Below the pieces are notes generated by a model. The model had not been told where the DNA came from. It did not search any database and saw only the letters and a program-made list of their open reading frames with translations. From Terfezia claveryi (taxonomy: Eukaryota > Ascomycota > Pezizomycetes > Pezizales > Pezizaceae), in assembly GCA_015179025.1 (NCBI GenBank), contig WHUX01000003.1, forward strand, positions 744,001-808,000: a stretch of DNA of 64,000 bases, given 5' to 3'. The position numbers were made by a program, and so were the translations under genes. Positions 40,220 to 54,622 of the stretch are shown here, piece after piece (the stretch's first letter is position 1; the number at the start of each line of letters is the position of its first letter).

Positions 40220-40632
40220 TATTACTGAATGGGGATCCTGAGGCAGGGAAGAAAGGGGTCACAGGAGAGATCTACTAGGCTTCATTCAGAGCTGAGCTCC
40301 AATCACTTATGGGGGATGACTCAATAGGTGTGCAGGAGTACATACGTATACCCCATGGAAGGCTTGGCTACAAGAGCAAGGCTATACCATTATGGAATGG
40401 CCAGCGTATTCACCCGATTTGAGTCAGATTGAGTGTTTTGGTTGGTTATAAAGAAGGCCTTTATGAGCACCATCCAGAGCCTCTGCGCATGGGTGGAAGT
40501 GCTGAGAAGGTGAAAAATGCTATCTGCTTTGCACTTGCCAGCTGTTGGGGAAAAGGTATTTTACTGGCTCATTGAGAGTATGCCTCGGAGGGTGGAGGCT
40601 GTTCTTAAGGTAAAGGGGTGGTTATACCAAAT
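40220..40632 (+). pseudogene. Tc1/mariner-type transposase relic
   Basis: Pieces of a DDE transposase can be read in order in shifting frames. GDPEAGKKGVTGEIY ends at a stop. TPWKAWLQEQGYTIMEWPAY then SPDLSQIE is the conserved block around the second catalytic region (usual form SPDLNPIE). KEGLYEHHPEPLRMGG and SAEKVKNAI come next, then LPAVGEKVFYWLIESMPRR and VEAVLKVKGW, the usual C-terminal end. At least two stops and two frame changes break it. I saw no inverted ends. Confidence 0.8.
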
Positions 40633-42062
40633 ATTGGATATGTACATACCTGTTGATAAAATTTTATTATCCTGTACCTACGTGATACCTATGGAAAGCC
40701 CTGTGTCTAATTTCATGCTCTTCGGTGCTCTGGTTGTTGTGTTTGTTGACCTATATCAATCATCTGGTGGGAAAAAAATTAGGCAAATTTGGTGTCCATG
40801 CTAACACGTACGACCGCTGACTATATGAGAATGAGTCTATAGATGTTAGCTAGTATGTTGTAAGGTGGTGGATATGTGTGGGTATACCAGTACTATAATA
40901 GCTCTTACTATTGCCGAGTAATTCCGGTTATTGTGGAGGAAATACAGTAAGTTATAGTATATGTAGCTAAGCACGGCACCACGTCGATGTTCAAGCCTCA
41001 GGGATTTCTCTGGCTAAACCATATACCAAAGGCTACTATACTACTATGCAGTGAGATATCTCTAGAAAGCTACTTGAATTTGAACCCGCTACTCAAAGAA
41101 TGGTAAATTGACGCAATTCAAATAGACACATTTTAGTGGCACATTGTGTCGATGTACATGTCCCATTGCATTGGTGTACGGTTACACCACTTCCTCCTAC
41201 TGGTGAGGGACCTAACTTCAGGAAACGACCCATAATCAAGGTCAAGTACAAACTATCATTCATACTACTTCGTCTGTCTAGATGGTCAGAGCCTCGCAAA
41301 CGTTGATGTCAATCCCAAGACAAGTATATATCTTGAATGAAGAATCATCTAAGCATTATTCAGTAATTTTTCCACTCAATAGATTGAGATTAGTAGCTCA
41401 CTCATCTTGTCCCGATCATTATGTACCAGAAGCAATGCAGGCCACAAGCGAGCATGCTGTAAGTACTGGGCAAATAGTAAATATCTCTTCCAGGATCCAA
41501 GGCGATATCATGCAAACACTCATTTATAAATAAATATATATATATACTTATATATATACTGTTAGCAATTAAACTGATTATAAATACATATTATACTGTA
41601 TCATAAGTGACCAACCACCATGACTACATAACTCCCCACCCCCAAATAGAAAACCCACCCCATCTGAGAGCAGAGAAGGGCCAGATTGTGAGATTTTGGA
41701 AATTGGCCTGCAGGTAAAAAAAAGCTTATATGTGACATTCTGTATCTATTTTATTTTGCTATGAATAAGAGCGTAAAAATACCCCAAATCAAGGTCATAG
41801 CGTGTTGTGGTGATCGCCCGCGCGGTTAGTGACTTTTAGCACAAAACTAATATTTTAAGAAACTCGAAAGAAGACATTAAAGTCGTGGCACCTATCATGT
41901 ATATCCAAATCCATATTCCCCAACCCCCCTCTACCATATTCATTAAAACGGGTTTCTATGGAAAAATCCTCTATAATCTGCATGCAAGTATTAACGTAAG
42001 TAAGTTCTGCCGTTCCCCAAAAAGAGTATCATCCTTTCTTATTTTGCACCCCACTACTCTTC
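40633..42062. other. intergenic, nothing recognised
   Basis: AT-rich; a TATATA-rich run at 41530-41560. No gene. Confidence 0.5.
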
Positions 42063-43388
42063 CTACGCCCCCTCAAACTCCTTCCACACATTCCTAGCCC
42101 CCTCCCCCGGCCCAAACCTCTTCGCAATCTCTTCCCTCACACTCCCCACAACATCCTCCGAAGTCCCCTTAACAGTCCCCTCTTCAGGCTCACCCTGCAC
42201 ATCCGTATCCCTCCAAGACCCCCACTTCCACTGCGCCATCAAACTGGGCATCGTCGTATACCCCCTTAGCAAACCCGCCTTGAACTTTTCCGCCATGAGC
42301 ATATCAACCGGCATTTCCAGCACCCCTCCCGGCCCGCCAACATTATACAGTAACCTCATCGCGCCCATCTTCGTGACTGCATATCCAGTCGTACAAAACG
42401 GCGCGTACGTAGGAAGCAGAACCCTAATCCTATTCGAAAGGCTGAGAGGGAGATATGTCCGATATTGATCCATAGCCGGCGCATACCGGTCCACCCAAGC
42501 TTCCCAGATCTTCGCTGCCTTTGGGAATTTCGCAGCTGGCGGCCCTTCTTCACCCCCACCATAGCAGTGACCAAGGGTGAGCACGTCCCAGCTGTCCTCG
42601 GAGTTAGTGATCCCATAGGGCTCCCCTCTATGAGCGCCGGTGAGGCGCCGGAGATGGGTATCGATATCGGACATGACCTCCTGGATGGAGGAGGTGAAGT
42701 CTGCGTCGTCCTCGAGGATGAGTGCGGAAGTGATCCCGCTGCTTGCGATGTGGGCCCAGACTTGGGCGTGAGATCGCCAACAGCCGAGTTCGGCGGGGCG
42801 GACAATGTTTTCTGGGGGGTGGCGGACGTCGTAGGGTTTGGCTTTGTCGGAGATGGAGCTGCCGTTGACCTGAGAAGGGAGGGGGGGGGGGTTAGACTTC
42901 TATTGCACATGTTTCCCGGGAGAGGGAGGGGAGGAGGAGAACATACTGATTCCACCATAGTAAATTCCAAGTCTAAATACCCGGAAATCAACGCCATCAT
43001 ATCCTGTCTATCTGTTCGACTACCAGCCCACCCCAGCACACATCAGCCGTAGTCCCCACATCCACATCCACACCGATCCATCCCGCATCTCATCTCAACT
43101 TATCTAGCCAAAAAAAAAAACTTACTGTTTCATGCTCAAATAGAAAATCTTCTCGAACCCCAACGTCCTATTCCTCGGCCCGTAACTCGCATTCACATCC
43201 GCTTCCCTCCACATACCACCATTCGGTACTCTCCTCCCGTCAACCAGATTCCCCACGAGAAGCAGCAACGTCAGGATCCCAAGTGCAATTCCGAGCATTG
43301 TTCGCCGCCGGAGGCCGACGATGGAGGTTTTAAAACGAGTGAGCCACCAACGCAGGATGGGAGGGATAGTGAGGGCGTAGCTTTGCAT
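42063..43388 (-). CDS. GT25-family glycosyltransferase, type II membrane protein
   Basis: Family GT25 enzymes transfer sugars in the secretory pathway; the acceptor here is unknown. Three exons: 43388-43126, 43019-42947 and 42869-42063, giving 380 residues. Introns have donors GTAAGT and GTATGT, acceptors TAG and CAG, matching phases. A membrane anchor TMLGIALGILTLLLLVGNLV sits near the N-terminus (Golgi type II topology). The junction reads FEKIFYLSMK then HRTDRQDMMA, the family's opening motif; ELGCWRSHAQVW is the usual GCxxSH-like block; LILEDDADF holds the acidic metal/nucleotide-sugar motif near residues 165-167; a later segment has TTGYAVTKMGAMRLL. The start is uncertain: the frame is open upstream to about 43540 without an ATG, so either the ATG at 43388 is used or a further exon exists. 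Confidence 0.85.
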
Positions 43389-44069
43389 TTTGGCGAATTC
43401 GTCGTCGCCACCGGGGGGGGTTGGGATAGGGGGAGCTCGAGGTTGAGGTTGAGGTCGCTGCTGCTGCGGCCGTCGTCGCTGGAGGGCCGCATGGGTTATG
43501 GCGGGCACGAGACAAGGAATGTCGGAAGCAATTGAGCTGTCGGTGACCTATCAATTTTTCTCGTGGTCTGGTTATCTCACGTTTGGAAGTCAAAAGGGAT
43601 TCGCGTGTTCGGAGTACTTCGTTAATTTAAAGGGCGTTAAACCATTTCAAGGTGACTAATGTACTTACTTAGGCACGAGAATAAAGTTACATACCCGTCG
43701 GAAGGGCAGTTTGGTAAAAGGGGGGACTGTACGCGAACCACGGATTAAGCGAGGCCCTTGCCATACAGGCCCAGCCGACATGACGCTGTCTATACATAAG
43801 AAATATATATATATAAGAGGTCAGCATGGGAGAAAACAGATATACCCATATCTCACTTTACAAAGGTAAACAACGAAATCTAGCTAGTGACAAAAGGAAA
43901 TATAACGACATTGGATTATAATTAGTAGTACAAGCACATGGCCGAACTTTCAGCTCATCATCTAAAACATGCGATGCGTACTCATCAAAAATTCATGAAG
44001 CTCATTTATCTTCGCCCTTGAGCGCGTGGCGGATTGTTGGTATCGGTCCAGCTTCCTGACAGTAAGTAC
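43389..44069. other. promoter side of the GT25 gene
   Basis: The first 150 bp are Gln/Pro-coding open frame that could be 5' exon or leader; the rest is intergenic. Confidence 0.45.
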
Positions 44070-44656
44070 AGCAGTTTACGGGTCAACGGAATATACGGTA
44101 GGTACAGTACTGCTCAACGGGATAGCATACCGTAGCCAATGAGGGTTGGTTGCCTGTAGGTGCGATATGTTCTGTCTTATGGGCCTAGGGTCAATGTCCA
44201 CTTCAGTATTTAGTAGAATACGCAGCTAATAATATTTGATGTTTATAATCGTCACAGGTTCAGAGAGGAAGGCGAATTGCGAATACGGCAAGCAATGAAA
44301 AGCCTATCAGTCAGATCTGAAGGATGATTATGGGACTATAGAGAAAGCTGCAGACGCACATGGTGTGAAGACGTTCAACGTTGGGAAAGTGGAATATGTG
44401 GCACAACGGACTGAGGAAGCTCAGAGAAGACAGAAGCTCTCAGGTTAGTTTATTTCTCAACTGGGGAATCATGAGATATGCTAACATATAGTACTTAGTA
44501 GTAGTAGAAGGGAATGTTTTGGAGGAGTATTATTACAATTGAGTGCCTGATACCCTGCGACCTGCACCTGAGAGGCCTGTTAGCATACTTAATCTGATAT
44601 ACTCTAGCCGCTCGCATCCCGTTGAGCAGTATATTCCGTTGACCCGTAAAATGCTG
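44070..44656 (+). mobile_element. 587-bp inverted-repeat DNA element
   Basis: The ends are inverted copies: 44070-44097 (CAGCAGTTTACGGGTCAACG then GAATATAC) and 44629-44656, 28 bp with one mismatch. A second motif, CTGCTCAACGGGAT, follows inside both ends. The CAG...CTG ends suit Tc1/pogo-type elements. TA precedes the left end but not the right, so the target duplication has decayed. A frame at 44299-44448 reads KAADAHGVKTFNVGKVEYVA then QRTEEAQRRQKLSG, which might be a remnant of a helix-turn-helix transposase N-terminus; that is a weak inference. Confidence 0.75.
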
Positions 44657-47600
44657 GGCCGTTTTCAAAATGATTCACTTTCATCTCCAAAAAGAGCATT
44701 GGTTCACGTGAGTCCATACAGTATGGAACATGCATCTCAATGAAAATAACCCCAGCCGTCATATTATGTATAAATCGACTTCTACAAGTTGTGTCCGGGC
44801 TTGCATTGAAGTACAAGGCTGGGCATGTATGGGTTGTTATATAAAAATATATACTGCTAGGAACCTATATTTTTCAGAATCCAGGGTAAACAACTTTTAT
44901 TCATACAATCTCACTACGGCAGCATATCATATCACTATTTACAGCTTAGCAAGGCCTGAGCTAGAGACTTGAGACTTCCCACGAATTGGCACAGCTGGCA
45001 AGTATACAAGTCTCGTGACAGGGAGGAACCAGAGCAACACGTGACCAAAACCGTCTCGGCTACCCTTGAGTTCAATGGCAATATAGAATACCCCCAAATC
45101 CTGATTGGCACCTGTGCAATGTTCCTCTAGAAAACTGTTAAAATAAAACGCAGCAGTGCGGCTCGTGGTGCAATGAAGAATCAGATAGCCCCTTCAGCCC
45201 CCAGCCTTGCGGCTCATGCCCTTCAGCATCACAGAGGGCTACTTTTTATCCATTGAGAGGCTTATCAGATTCTACTTGCACTGCGGTTGGGAGATGTAGG
45301 TGAGCACTTGGTGGTTCGATTGCAGTGATGCATCTGGCTGGGGCAGAGCTATTGGATGTCAGGGTAATCCAATCTCTATTCCCGCCCTAGCGTCTCTTGC
45401 TCGATACAGTATGCCCTTAAAAATCCGAATATTCCAATCATTTTTTTCGAGAGGAACTTCTGAAGGGATACAGAAAACGGAACGTTAATGCGGCACATCA
45501 TAAGGTGAATCATCAGACATAGATCTTGAAAAAAAAAAAATACGGATACTCAAGTTCAGTGCCCCGAACCTCATTTCCCGTAGGTAACTCATATTATGCT
45601 CTTAACCTACGCTTGTTCCTGTGCCCCCTCTCTGCATTCTCCCTTCCCCGGCTCTCCTTCTCGCCATCTCACTCACTGACTGGCTGTGTATATAGCTCCA
45701 AACTCGCTCCTGCCTTCTCTGCTCCCTTCCCTTTTTTTCACCCTTCCCACTTCTTACTAATCCATCACTCTCACCAGATTCTTCACATATATTGCTGCGA
45801 GCATATACATCTCAATTCTACGTCTATCGGTCAGGTCTATTCCCATGTCATCCTAAACCATGGTTGTCAAGATTAATATATCTCGCTGTTTATCGAGGTA
45901 TTCATCTATACCTCCCATGTTGGCTCCATCTTCAAAGCCTAGTCCCATTGATAAGCTTTCGGTGACTTCACAATATTAATTTAGCAACCTATAAGATTCT
46001 TTCTAATCGTCTGGCATCGAGTACTTCAAATATGTTTCAAGTTAACGGCAAAGACCGAAATCCATTTGTTGTAGCGTTTACCACCATATTTCCAAACTAG
46101 TAAAGCATTTGTAAGACAAAATGTACAGGAAAACATACTCGCAAAACCCTTCTTACTAACAATACGTAACCCAAATAATATAAGTTATGAGAGTTCAGTG
46201 AGAACCCATTTTTTTTGTAGCTATAGAGGGTTAGCTGCAGCGCCTAGAATAGCAAGGTAAATAGATATTACTTCCCAATAATGTAAGGGATTACCCAAAC
46301 GAGCTAATAGCTCCAAGAAAGTAACACCCATGTTCGAGTTAAGTTCGAGTTAATCCATGAACTGGACCGGAAATCTTTTGTATGTCTTTCTACTAAGAAC
46401 GCGCAAGCCTACCATGATCACTGTTTACAAATATTATCATTATCATTAGAGAATGATTGCTTGTATCTTGAACTGTATTGGGACAAGGTGAAGGGAATCG
46501 ATACCAGAATGTTGTCAATCTCTATTATTGGGTTCTCTCATTATATTAAGTATATAGAAATGAAACTTGATATGTTGATTACATTTCAATTATACTTTGA
46601 TGATGCCGTCTGTATTGCTGTGATACATCTTAGAACCAGAAAACCGAGGTACATGCAGCAGAGAATAAATATAGACTCTAGCCTTGGTCAGTAGATTTGG
46701 ATGAAAGATCTTGATATGATAAGAATAAAAGAGTAGGACTCAATTAAGTTCAGTGAAGATACCCTAGCTGATGCCAGTACTAACTACAGCTGCAATGTAA
46801 GCAAACTATAAAATATCTTCTCGGCTCCAAGGATTAAATAAGTTTCTGGCCATCTTGACTTCCGGGTACCCCGCCTCGGTTCCGGAAACCTTAGACCCAG
46901 AAGTTTAAATATACTATTTCAAGTGACCTTGGACGATTAGGCATAATCAAAGAAGAAGGAAAGCTTAAGCTTTGGGCCGGGAAATTGCCAGTTTGGCCGT
47001 ACGCCAACTACATTTGAACCTGAGTTTTGTTATAAGTCGGATATACAGATTCTCTAAACTGATGGGGAGATAATCCAAGGTACGGAAAGAAACATATCCT
47101 CGAAATTCAGCTCGTATTAAAGTATGCATATATGCCAGAGCTCCATGCGAATTAAAAAGTGACAATAATCTTTGTGATGACAAGATTTATTGGTAATCAA
47201 ACTAGCAAGCAAGCGGCTACGATTTGGCTGCTTCAATCCTACGACAGGACTTCCCATCTGTATCATTAGACTCGCTTTTACAGACCCTTTGCAGAAAATA
47301 CGCCCAAGCAAATGTATGTCACCAGCTGCGAGTGAACAACTAGAGAAATTTTGGCACTATTTTGTCCCATCGGTCAAGAAGTGTGAGGGCCTATTTACCC
47401 CGTGTAGCTTTTTGGAAGCCATTTGGTTCAGTGGTAGGTCGCATTCGAGCTGATAATAAGCTCTGGAGGATTCGCATATCTGCTAGCTACATATATGTTC
47501 CTTTCGCTCTTATACTGTTCGTTTCGATGTATAGATCTATGTAACAGGATTTTCTCTGCCTTATATACCCCACTCCTGTACATTCACATTCACATGTATC

Positions 47601-50600
47601 AGGTGGAGTCGTAAATTCTTCATCTTCAAATGCATGCAAAATAACATACACATAGCAGGCTAAGTGACAAGCGAGAGTATATCCTACACCTGAATCCCAG
47701 TAGATATATCATAACAATGAACTTGATTTACAAAATTATATACCTCAGGAGAACCCGAGACAAGGGAAGGGTTTTCCTCATCAGTATCATAGGCGGAGTA
47801 TGGCCATACGTGACAAAGTCTTATGAAATATGCATGTTAGTTCTATACGTTTCAGCAATTGCTATGATTGAGTCAGCTAGTTGATGATTTGGCATTGTAG
47901 CTACTGCTTTTAATTATGATTTGGAGAAAGACTACAGTACAGAGAATCTCCAACCTCTGTAAAACTAGTTAATGCGTAGCTACAAAATAAGGTATAATAG
48001 ATCTACTATTTGTACCCCTATGACTTTATCTTCTGCTTCTATCCCAATATTTCTCATGAATGATATTGGGTAATTATTGCTCAAAGCAGTAAGAATATAT
48101 TATATCCATTGAGGGTTAATTGCTGAATCGTTCAGTCTGTGCGCAATTTGTGGATAGTCCGAAGAATCTGTCAATGTTGAAAGATTGGCCAATCTACCGC
48201 TCGCACGTGCTATGAACATTGTAAAAGGTAAAGGTTGAGAAGAATGTGTGGGAAATGAAAGGGGAGGAAGTCGCTCTGTCTGAAAAGGACCTCCTACACG
48301 TGATTATGACTCCATGAGTTTGTTATTGAAATGTCAATCCTCTTGACGTGCCTGACAGTAAAGTCGGTGACGTGAAGAAAAGTCTAAAAAAGTATCCGTC
48401 AGGAAGTCAGGGTACATATCAGGGGTGGCTACATAGGGTCGGGGAGCCAGAATCGTGACTTACCCTGAATCACAGACGAAGCTGAAGCACCACACGGACC
48501 TACCTACTCTTGATACCACTCCTGTAGTCAAAGTTCTTATAATGTATGAACCACTTCATCCATAGGCAATAAAACTCACAACCATAAGACTTTGAAAAAT
48601 CTATCGATATTGTTTTCGAAATCAGGGTTCCACACTAACTAGACACCACTCTTGGTCTAGACATGATAACTTCTACATTGTATGCTCGTTGGCTGGATGA
48701 ATGGTACATCCACGAAGCTGGGAGATGTATATCTTTGATTGTGCTTCACAGGACATGGACCGGCCCGGCTTGTAGTCATGGGCCGGAGTGTATATCGTAT
48801 GGTACATGATAGGTTAACCACTGAATCCAATATGTAAATGTACGCAATTGTGATTCCCCAATGCTAAAGACCAGACAGTAATGGGTTTCCGTAAATTAGA
48901 GATCATCAAACCTAGTGCTTTCTATAGCAATGGAAAGAATCGGTCTGGTAGCTCGCTGGAAGAGCCAATGAGAATACCAGAGTGACCTAGCAAATACACA
49001 ATGCTGCTCTTGCACGATCTAGCCAATACACATGTCTAGCTTTTCACCGCCAAATCCGGAACAAATCAGGCTTATAGGTTTCTTTTACGAGGAGAACTCC
49101 GAGCCAACAAGCCGAGCCCAATAGCCAGTATACATGAGGCATGGGCAAGTTAAGTCACGTGAGATCAACTGTTCCGTTGGGAGCCACATTCAGAAAACTC
49201 CGGGCGGCAAGCACATGATTGACATAGTTAGCGAAGATGAAACAAACGCTGTAGGTTTATTGGCCTTGGTAAACCATAAACACACATCTACAAGCTAGGA
49301 TCCCCAGGCTGGGGTATTGCCGAGAAAAGAGTATCAGATTCTAAGTATGAGATTGAGTTGGCAAGCCGGAAAAAAGAATCGCTAGATTTCACCATGTGGA
49401 GTTAAGAAAACACCCCATACCTCTCTGACACATACTTGCAACAATAACTTCTAACTCTAAGGAGTACGGGTTTGAGATGAGTCCCATTGGTTGCCTCGCT
49501 TTGATCACCGCGGTAGGACGTCCTCGCACATCAGCCGTAAGACAAGGCCCTGGCCCCACTTACTTATAACCAATAGTGCTAAATAGCCCATTAGTGGCCT
49601 CATAATCACTCCAAAATCCCGATCTTTAACGTAGGTCGATTGAAAGCGAGTCGGATAAACGCCACAGCTGCCCCACATACGCTGCCGGCCGGTCAGCCCG
49701 TCAGCCAATCATTACAACTCTTGTATTGGAAGCCATCCCTCTGTTGTTAGGACCGGGGGGGTAGATGACCCCGCTTCTGGTGCACCTGATACACCACCGC
49801 AGCCCCATTGGTTAGGAACTGCCAAACCCCCGTATATAGCCACTCTCCATGAGAACAGGAAATAGGGTCTCCCCTTAGCTTCAAAGCCAACTGGGTGATC
49901 TCAGAAAGCCCCCCGGAGCGGACATTCACCCCCAAATAAAACCCAAAGCCCCTGACCTATCACTCCATTCTAAACAGAGATGCACAGAGCGCTGATCGGG
50001 GGGAATATTAGTTTTTACGCTCCAACACGGCTCCCAAATTTCAACTTGATATTCTTGCTGGTTGATTGATTGACGATTGAACTGATTGACTCATATGGAC
50101 GGGAAGCATAATTTTCCGTTCCCACATGGCTTAGGGAGCCGAGAATAACTATCAGCCAATAAATGGCCAGGTAAGTACCTAGCTCAGCAAAATGAATTTA
50201 CTCCCTCGAAAATCTAGCTGCTTGAGCCTGAGCCTTCCTCGGCCACTGAAACCCCTTCCTAGCCCCAGAGAATATTCCATTATTCCTGGTTCGTTTGACG
50301 CTTTTGTTCGCAGGAATTACATGCCATTACCAAGGATCAGTCCTTGAGTTAATGAGGTACGTCTGTCTACACCTGGAGTTGAAGGATTAAAGCGGATTGG
50401 AGTACCAACTAATGAATACAATCTCACATCAGTTACAGCCCCTGACACTAGCGACGGTATTATTGTGAAATATAATATAAAAACGTTTGGTAGTGAGGCG
50501 AAGCCAAGTCTAGCATTGCCCAATACCAACAACTCTTCTATCCAATCGCAACGCAAGCCTTTGCTCCTTGACTTATCACGATCATTGGTTCGTCCCATCA

Positions 50601-53600
50601 AGAACACAGCCGCCACTGGTACCAGGATACAAATAAGAAGCGATCGTCATTGGTGGTCCTATGGATACTTATAAATTGTGCACAAAAATCTTGTGCGTTG
50701 CCACAATGTTCCTTTTCAACCATAAAGAAATCATATAGGTTAGATCGGAATTCGGGTCCTTGTAAAGATCTGAGTACATAGTTACAGTCGACGCCCGCGC
50801 CTACAGATTGGAAATCAACTCGTATCTTTGCCGACTTCGCTTTGTGGATATGATCTTCACTTAAGTGCTGTTAAAATGATAGCAGCGCGGCAGCGTTGTT
50901 AGCAAACATTCATGGTATTTGTTTTGTTCTATATGTAGGTTGTGAGAATAATAACATTGTTCGATACCAACCTCGCCAAAAGGGGTATACACTACCCAAT
51001 GTAGTCAAAACCTCTGAAAACCAACTGCCCCTTTTCTTACCATTCAGAGAGTCTAGAATCAGCCACGCTATCACTCGCGATTTCACAATGATGTTCCAAA
51101 CACAGCCACAGACCGTGATCATCCCTGCCAGAGCTCTGCAGCCAAAAATAGACCTGCACTTGCCACATTTCAATATGATAATGTGGCGTGCGATAAAAAT
51201 AGTCAGGAGGGACCACCCGGCGAGGTTGAGATCCAGCGCTAGCACGAATAGATCTTGACGCATAATCAACATGCTCAGTGCAGATCCTTTCTAGCTGTGA
51301 GTGGACAGGTCAAATTAGATACGAGGATCATGAACTGAAGATCAACCAATCAGCGGTCCAAAAATCAGATGCACAGTGTCTGCAAGTTGACTTAGCAAGA
51401 TATGATTCAAGCTGCAACTTCGTCCAATGATTGATCGCAGGATTGTGTTAGACTAAGTCTGCATTAACGTAGCGTCGAGACGTTACATCATTATTGTATT
51501 GGAGGGTGAGCCAATCAAAGTTATCTGCCGACATTTTTAATATAATGTACCAGGAACCAACTGGTAAGTTCCTGCGTCTAGTCTAGTCCATACTTTGAGG
51601 CATCATTTATATTCCCAGTATCCAAGCACTTGCTAATATCAGTGGTTGTCGTGATCAGTTTAGTTGTCAGAAAAAGAGAGATGGACGGTCAACCAGTCGG
51701 CAAGCTTGATTTAGAAGGCCCAAGGGTTTCTACAATTGTGCAGTGGGCCTATTATTGTAACCCCAGAGGGCATTCATGAATCAAACCTCCAATTCACTGG
51801 CCAGCCCCATGACCTAAACCCATGTACCTTTATCATATACCCCGTACTTCTTTCACGCATTACTCACGGATTATCAATCCCCATTCAAAAAAACAATCAA
51901 AAAAACCCTCCCATCAAAAGCCGGAGAAGGGCCCTGTAAACGATGAACTCTCAACCTCCGATATCAGCACTCAAACCCGATAGGAGGTATTTCTTCTGAC
52001 TGATCTGCATTCGGTCCGGCCTTAACGACATACCTATTGCATATACCGGTAGTATTAAGGTCTCTTTTGCCATATTCCCTTATGGCCAGGAAAGAGAAAT
52101 ATATTAAATAAAGGTATCGCCGTGCATCTCGCCGTTTTGTGTTTTTGCAGACGTCCATGATAAGTGTAGAGTGATAACGGGTATACACCTACCGTTTCGA
52201 ACTACCGAGGCTCGAGTTCCATATTATAATATTAATGTACTTGATATATGAACTTGACGTCAAACAAGGTGGCTAATTTAAAGCTCTGATTCAGGGCGTC
52301 GTCTATCTTCCCAGCCCTCGCAATTGATGGGGCACTGATTGATATTAACGTGTAGACTTTGTATATATTGTATCAACACGTACTCCTGGTATGAGTGAGG
52401 CATAGATTTGTAGGAATGGGATTCAAGTATGTGTAAGACCCTTGGCCCGAACCTATTACCAACATGAAAAACTTTTCATTATTAGATATATGTATAGTCC
52501 AATTGCCCCTGAATATAAGAGCTCAATATTAATGATACTATATATTATGCTATGCCCTGGTAAATCCCATAGCCAGTTCTGCCTCAATCGATGATTCTCA
52601 GATTTCAATCTTCCTTGGCACCCGATAAATAATGTTTGTTGTATAAACGCGCGGGAAGAGACTCTGGAAGAGTTGTGCTCTGAAACATTGTGCATATCTG
52701 CTCCGGCACTGGAGCAATAATACGTAAATTCAGACTCTTCTCCTGCACCCATAATGACGAAGCAGGCTGTCCACCCAGAACTCAGTTCATGATCATATTA
52801 TCACGTGATACATCTGCTCCGGGAACTGGTTTCTAGCGATCTCAAATTCTGGTCTCCCTGGCAGCTGGGGCGAGCTACCTCCAAACGCCAGGTGCTAATC
52901 TTGATAATTAGAGCCTGGGAGTGAGATCAGCCAGGCCAGCGCATGCATACTGACCGACGGCCTCTCTAACTTTACTTTTGGCTTTGAAAACCGTCGGGTT
53001 GGACAGCTTAAAGTTTAGACTCAGAGAAGCGCCGGAAATTAAGTTAGTTACAACTTACATCTACCACAGCAGTAGTATTTGAGTATATACCAGCTGAGTC
53101 TAGAAGGTAAGTATATCATTATATAAACTTATGGTTGATCTAGATCATGTTATGTTACACCCCGTGTCTTGTTTCAAAAGGACTCATTCCATACATACAC
53201 CGACCATATTTTGTGAATATTGTCGTTTTAACTCTACTTCAGGGACACCAATATGAACAATACTGAGGCAAGTAACTGCTACAACAACCATGGTAGAGTC
53301 CATGGTACTTCTTTATATGGCATGACACTAGTTTTATATATATCAAATATACTATTCGCAACCAGCAGCGTCTGATTACTAAGGGCCCTGATTTCAAAGC
53401 TGTGATAGTGTACATATATAATTAAAGGGCTCAATAAGGAGCCAATAAATACAGGTATACGTAATGTATAACGTACTAGTACTGTTAAAAATTTAGGTGG
53501 GTTCAGTGGCATATTATCGAGATTTATTTTACAATGATCCTTACCCCTGTAATGATAGCTGAAAGCGCTTGGGTGGTATGGAGTACCTTTAACAACAAGG

Positions 53601-54574
53601 TGACAAAAAGTTTCGTATTTTGCATAAAGATGCAACATATGTTCGTTTTACTTCGCAAAATTCTTCAATATGCAGCGTTTATGCCTTCTTATGCAGGGGG
53701 GGAGTACGAAACTTTTTTCCATGTTAGACAAACCTACAGTATATAGTTCTAGCGATCTGTAATCCAAAGTTCTGAGTGTTATAGGTCAGAATGGGTGAAT
53801 GGGTAATTGCTGCCTCTCTAGACTGCTAGGCCCGTCCCAGCGCCTCCAAAGACGTATGCATGCAATTTGGAACAATACGATTGCCAATTTTCCAGCATGC
53901 GTAGGAGCATGCGTACGCCGTTATAACAAAGGTACGTGGTATAATCACCCTACGAGCTTTTGAAGGTAGGGACATCCTCAGGTTCTATAGAAGCGGTAAT
54001 ATCATGATCTCGACGAGGTTATGAGTTCTGGCGCCCATATGAGGGATAAGGTAGCATGTAAGTATGTATGTGGAGGCCTGAAGTACCTATCAGACCCTGT
54101 TTCTTCGGCAGACTAAACAAACAACTCAGGCCAATCCCTTGATCATATGTATTGGATTTGATAGATGACGAGAAACCAGCATTTTTCTCCTCACACAACT
54201 ACTGTACTAGATAAGTCTATGCAATTAGGAATAGTTAACTCCACGATGCATGTGCTTCCAGATTTGCTATCTCTGCTACTCCGAGTAGAGTCAGAGCGCC
54301 TGGAAATTGTTGTTTTTTCACTCGATGTTACAATACGCTACCAGTAGCAGACCTTGAGAGGCAACTTCTTACCCTACCATCTCCTTGCTCCACATAAGCC
54401 CCGGGCCTCCATTCAATTGAACATGGTGAAGAGGGGCACGTCGCACAGTGTCTTTAGCCTAGCTTCCTGACCCCACCGTGGACCACATTTCTTGAGTTGC
54501 GTACTACACCAAAGTCATGTTAATGTCACGAACACTGCACAAGGATGACAAGCCTTAGGGATCAACCGGGCCCC
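44657..54574. other. gene desert
   Basis: About 10 kb without a supported gene. A C/T-rich block at 45600-45860 followed by an ATG at 45862 looks like a promoter with nothing behind it. A tRNA-Gly-like 5' fragment is at 47418-47450. A block from 49745 begins TGTTAGGACC and has a TATATA motif, as LTRs do, but no partner or target duplication was seen. ORFs at 50317-50616 and 50910-51272 (minus) are hydrophobic but match nothing I know. Confidence 0.5.
47418..47450 (+). other. tRNA-Gly-like 5' fragment
   Basis: GCCATTTGGTTCAGTGGTAG resembles the 5' acceptor strand and D arm of a tRNA-Gly, but the sequence departs after about 33 bases and there is no T arm. Probably a relic. Confidence 0.35.
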
Positions 54575-54622
54575 CGCATGAGTTTGAACTCACGTGCAGG
54601 ATTCTAACCACTTAGAAACAAG
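54575..54622 (-). other. tRNA-like relic or SINE head
   Basis: On the minus strand TAAGTGGTTAGAATCCTGCA resembles a box A region with D loop, and GTGAGTTCAAACTCATG resembles a box B/T arm. The anticodon arm between them is missing, so it is not a functional tRNA; it could be a SINE promoter or a decayed tRNA gene. Confidence 0.4.
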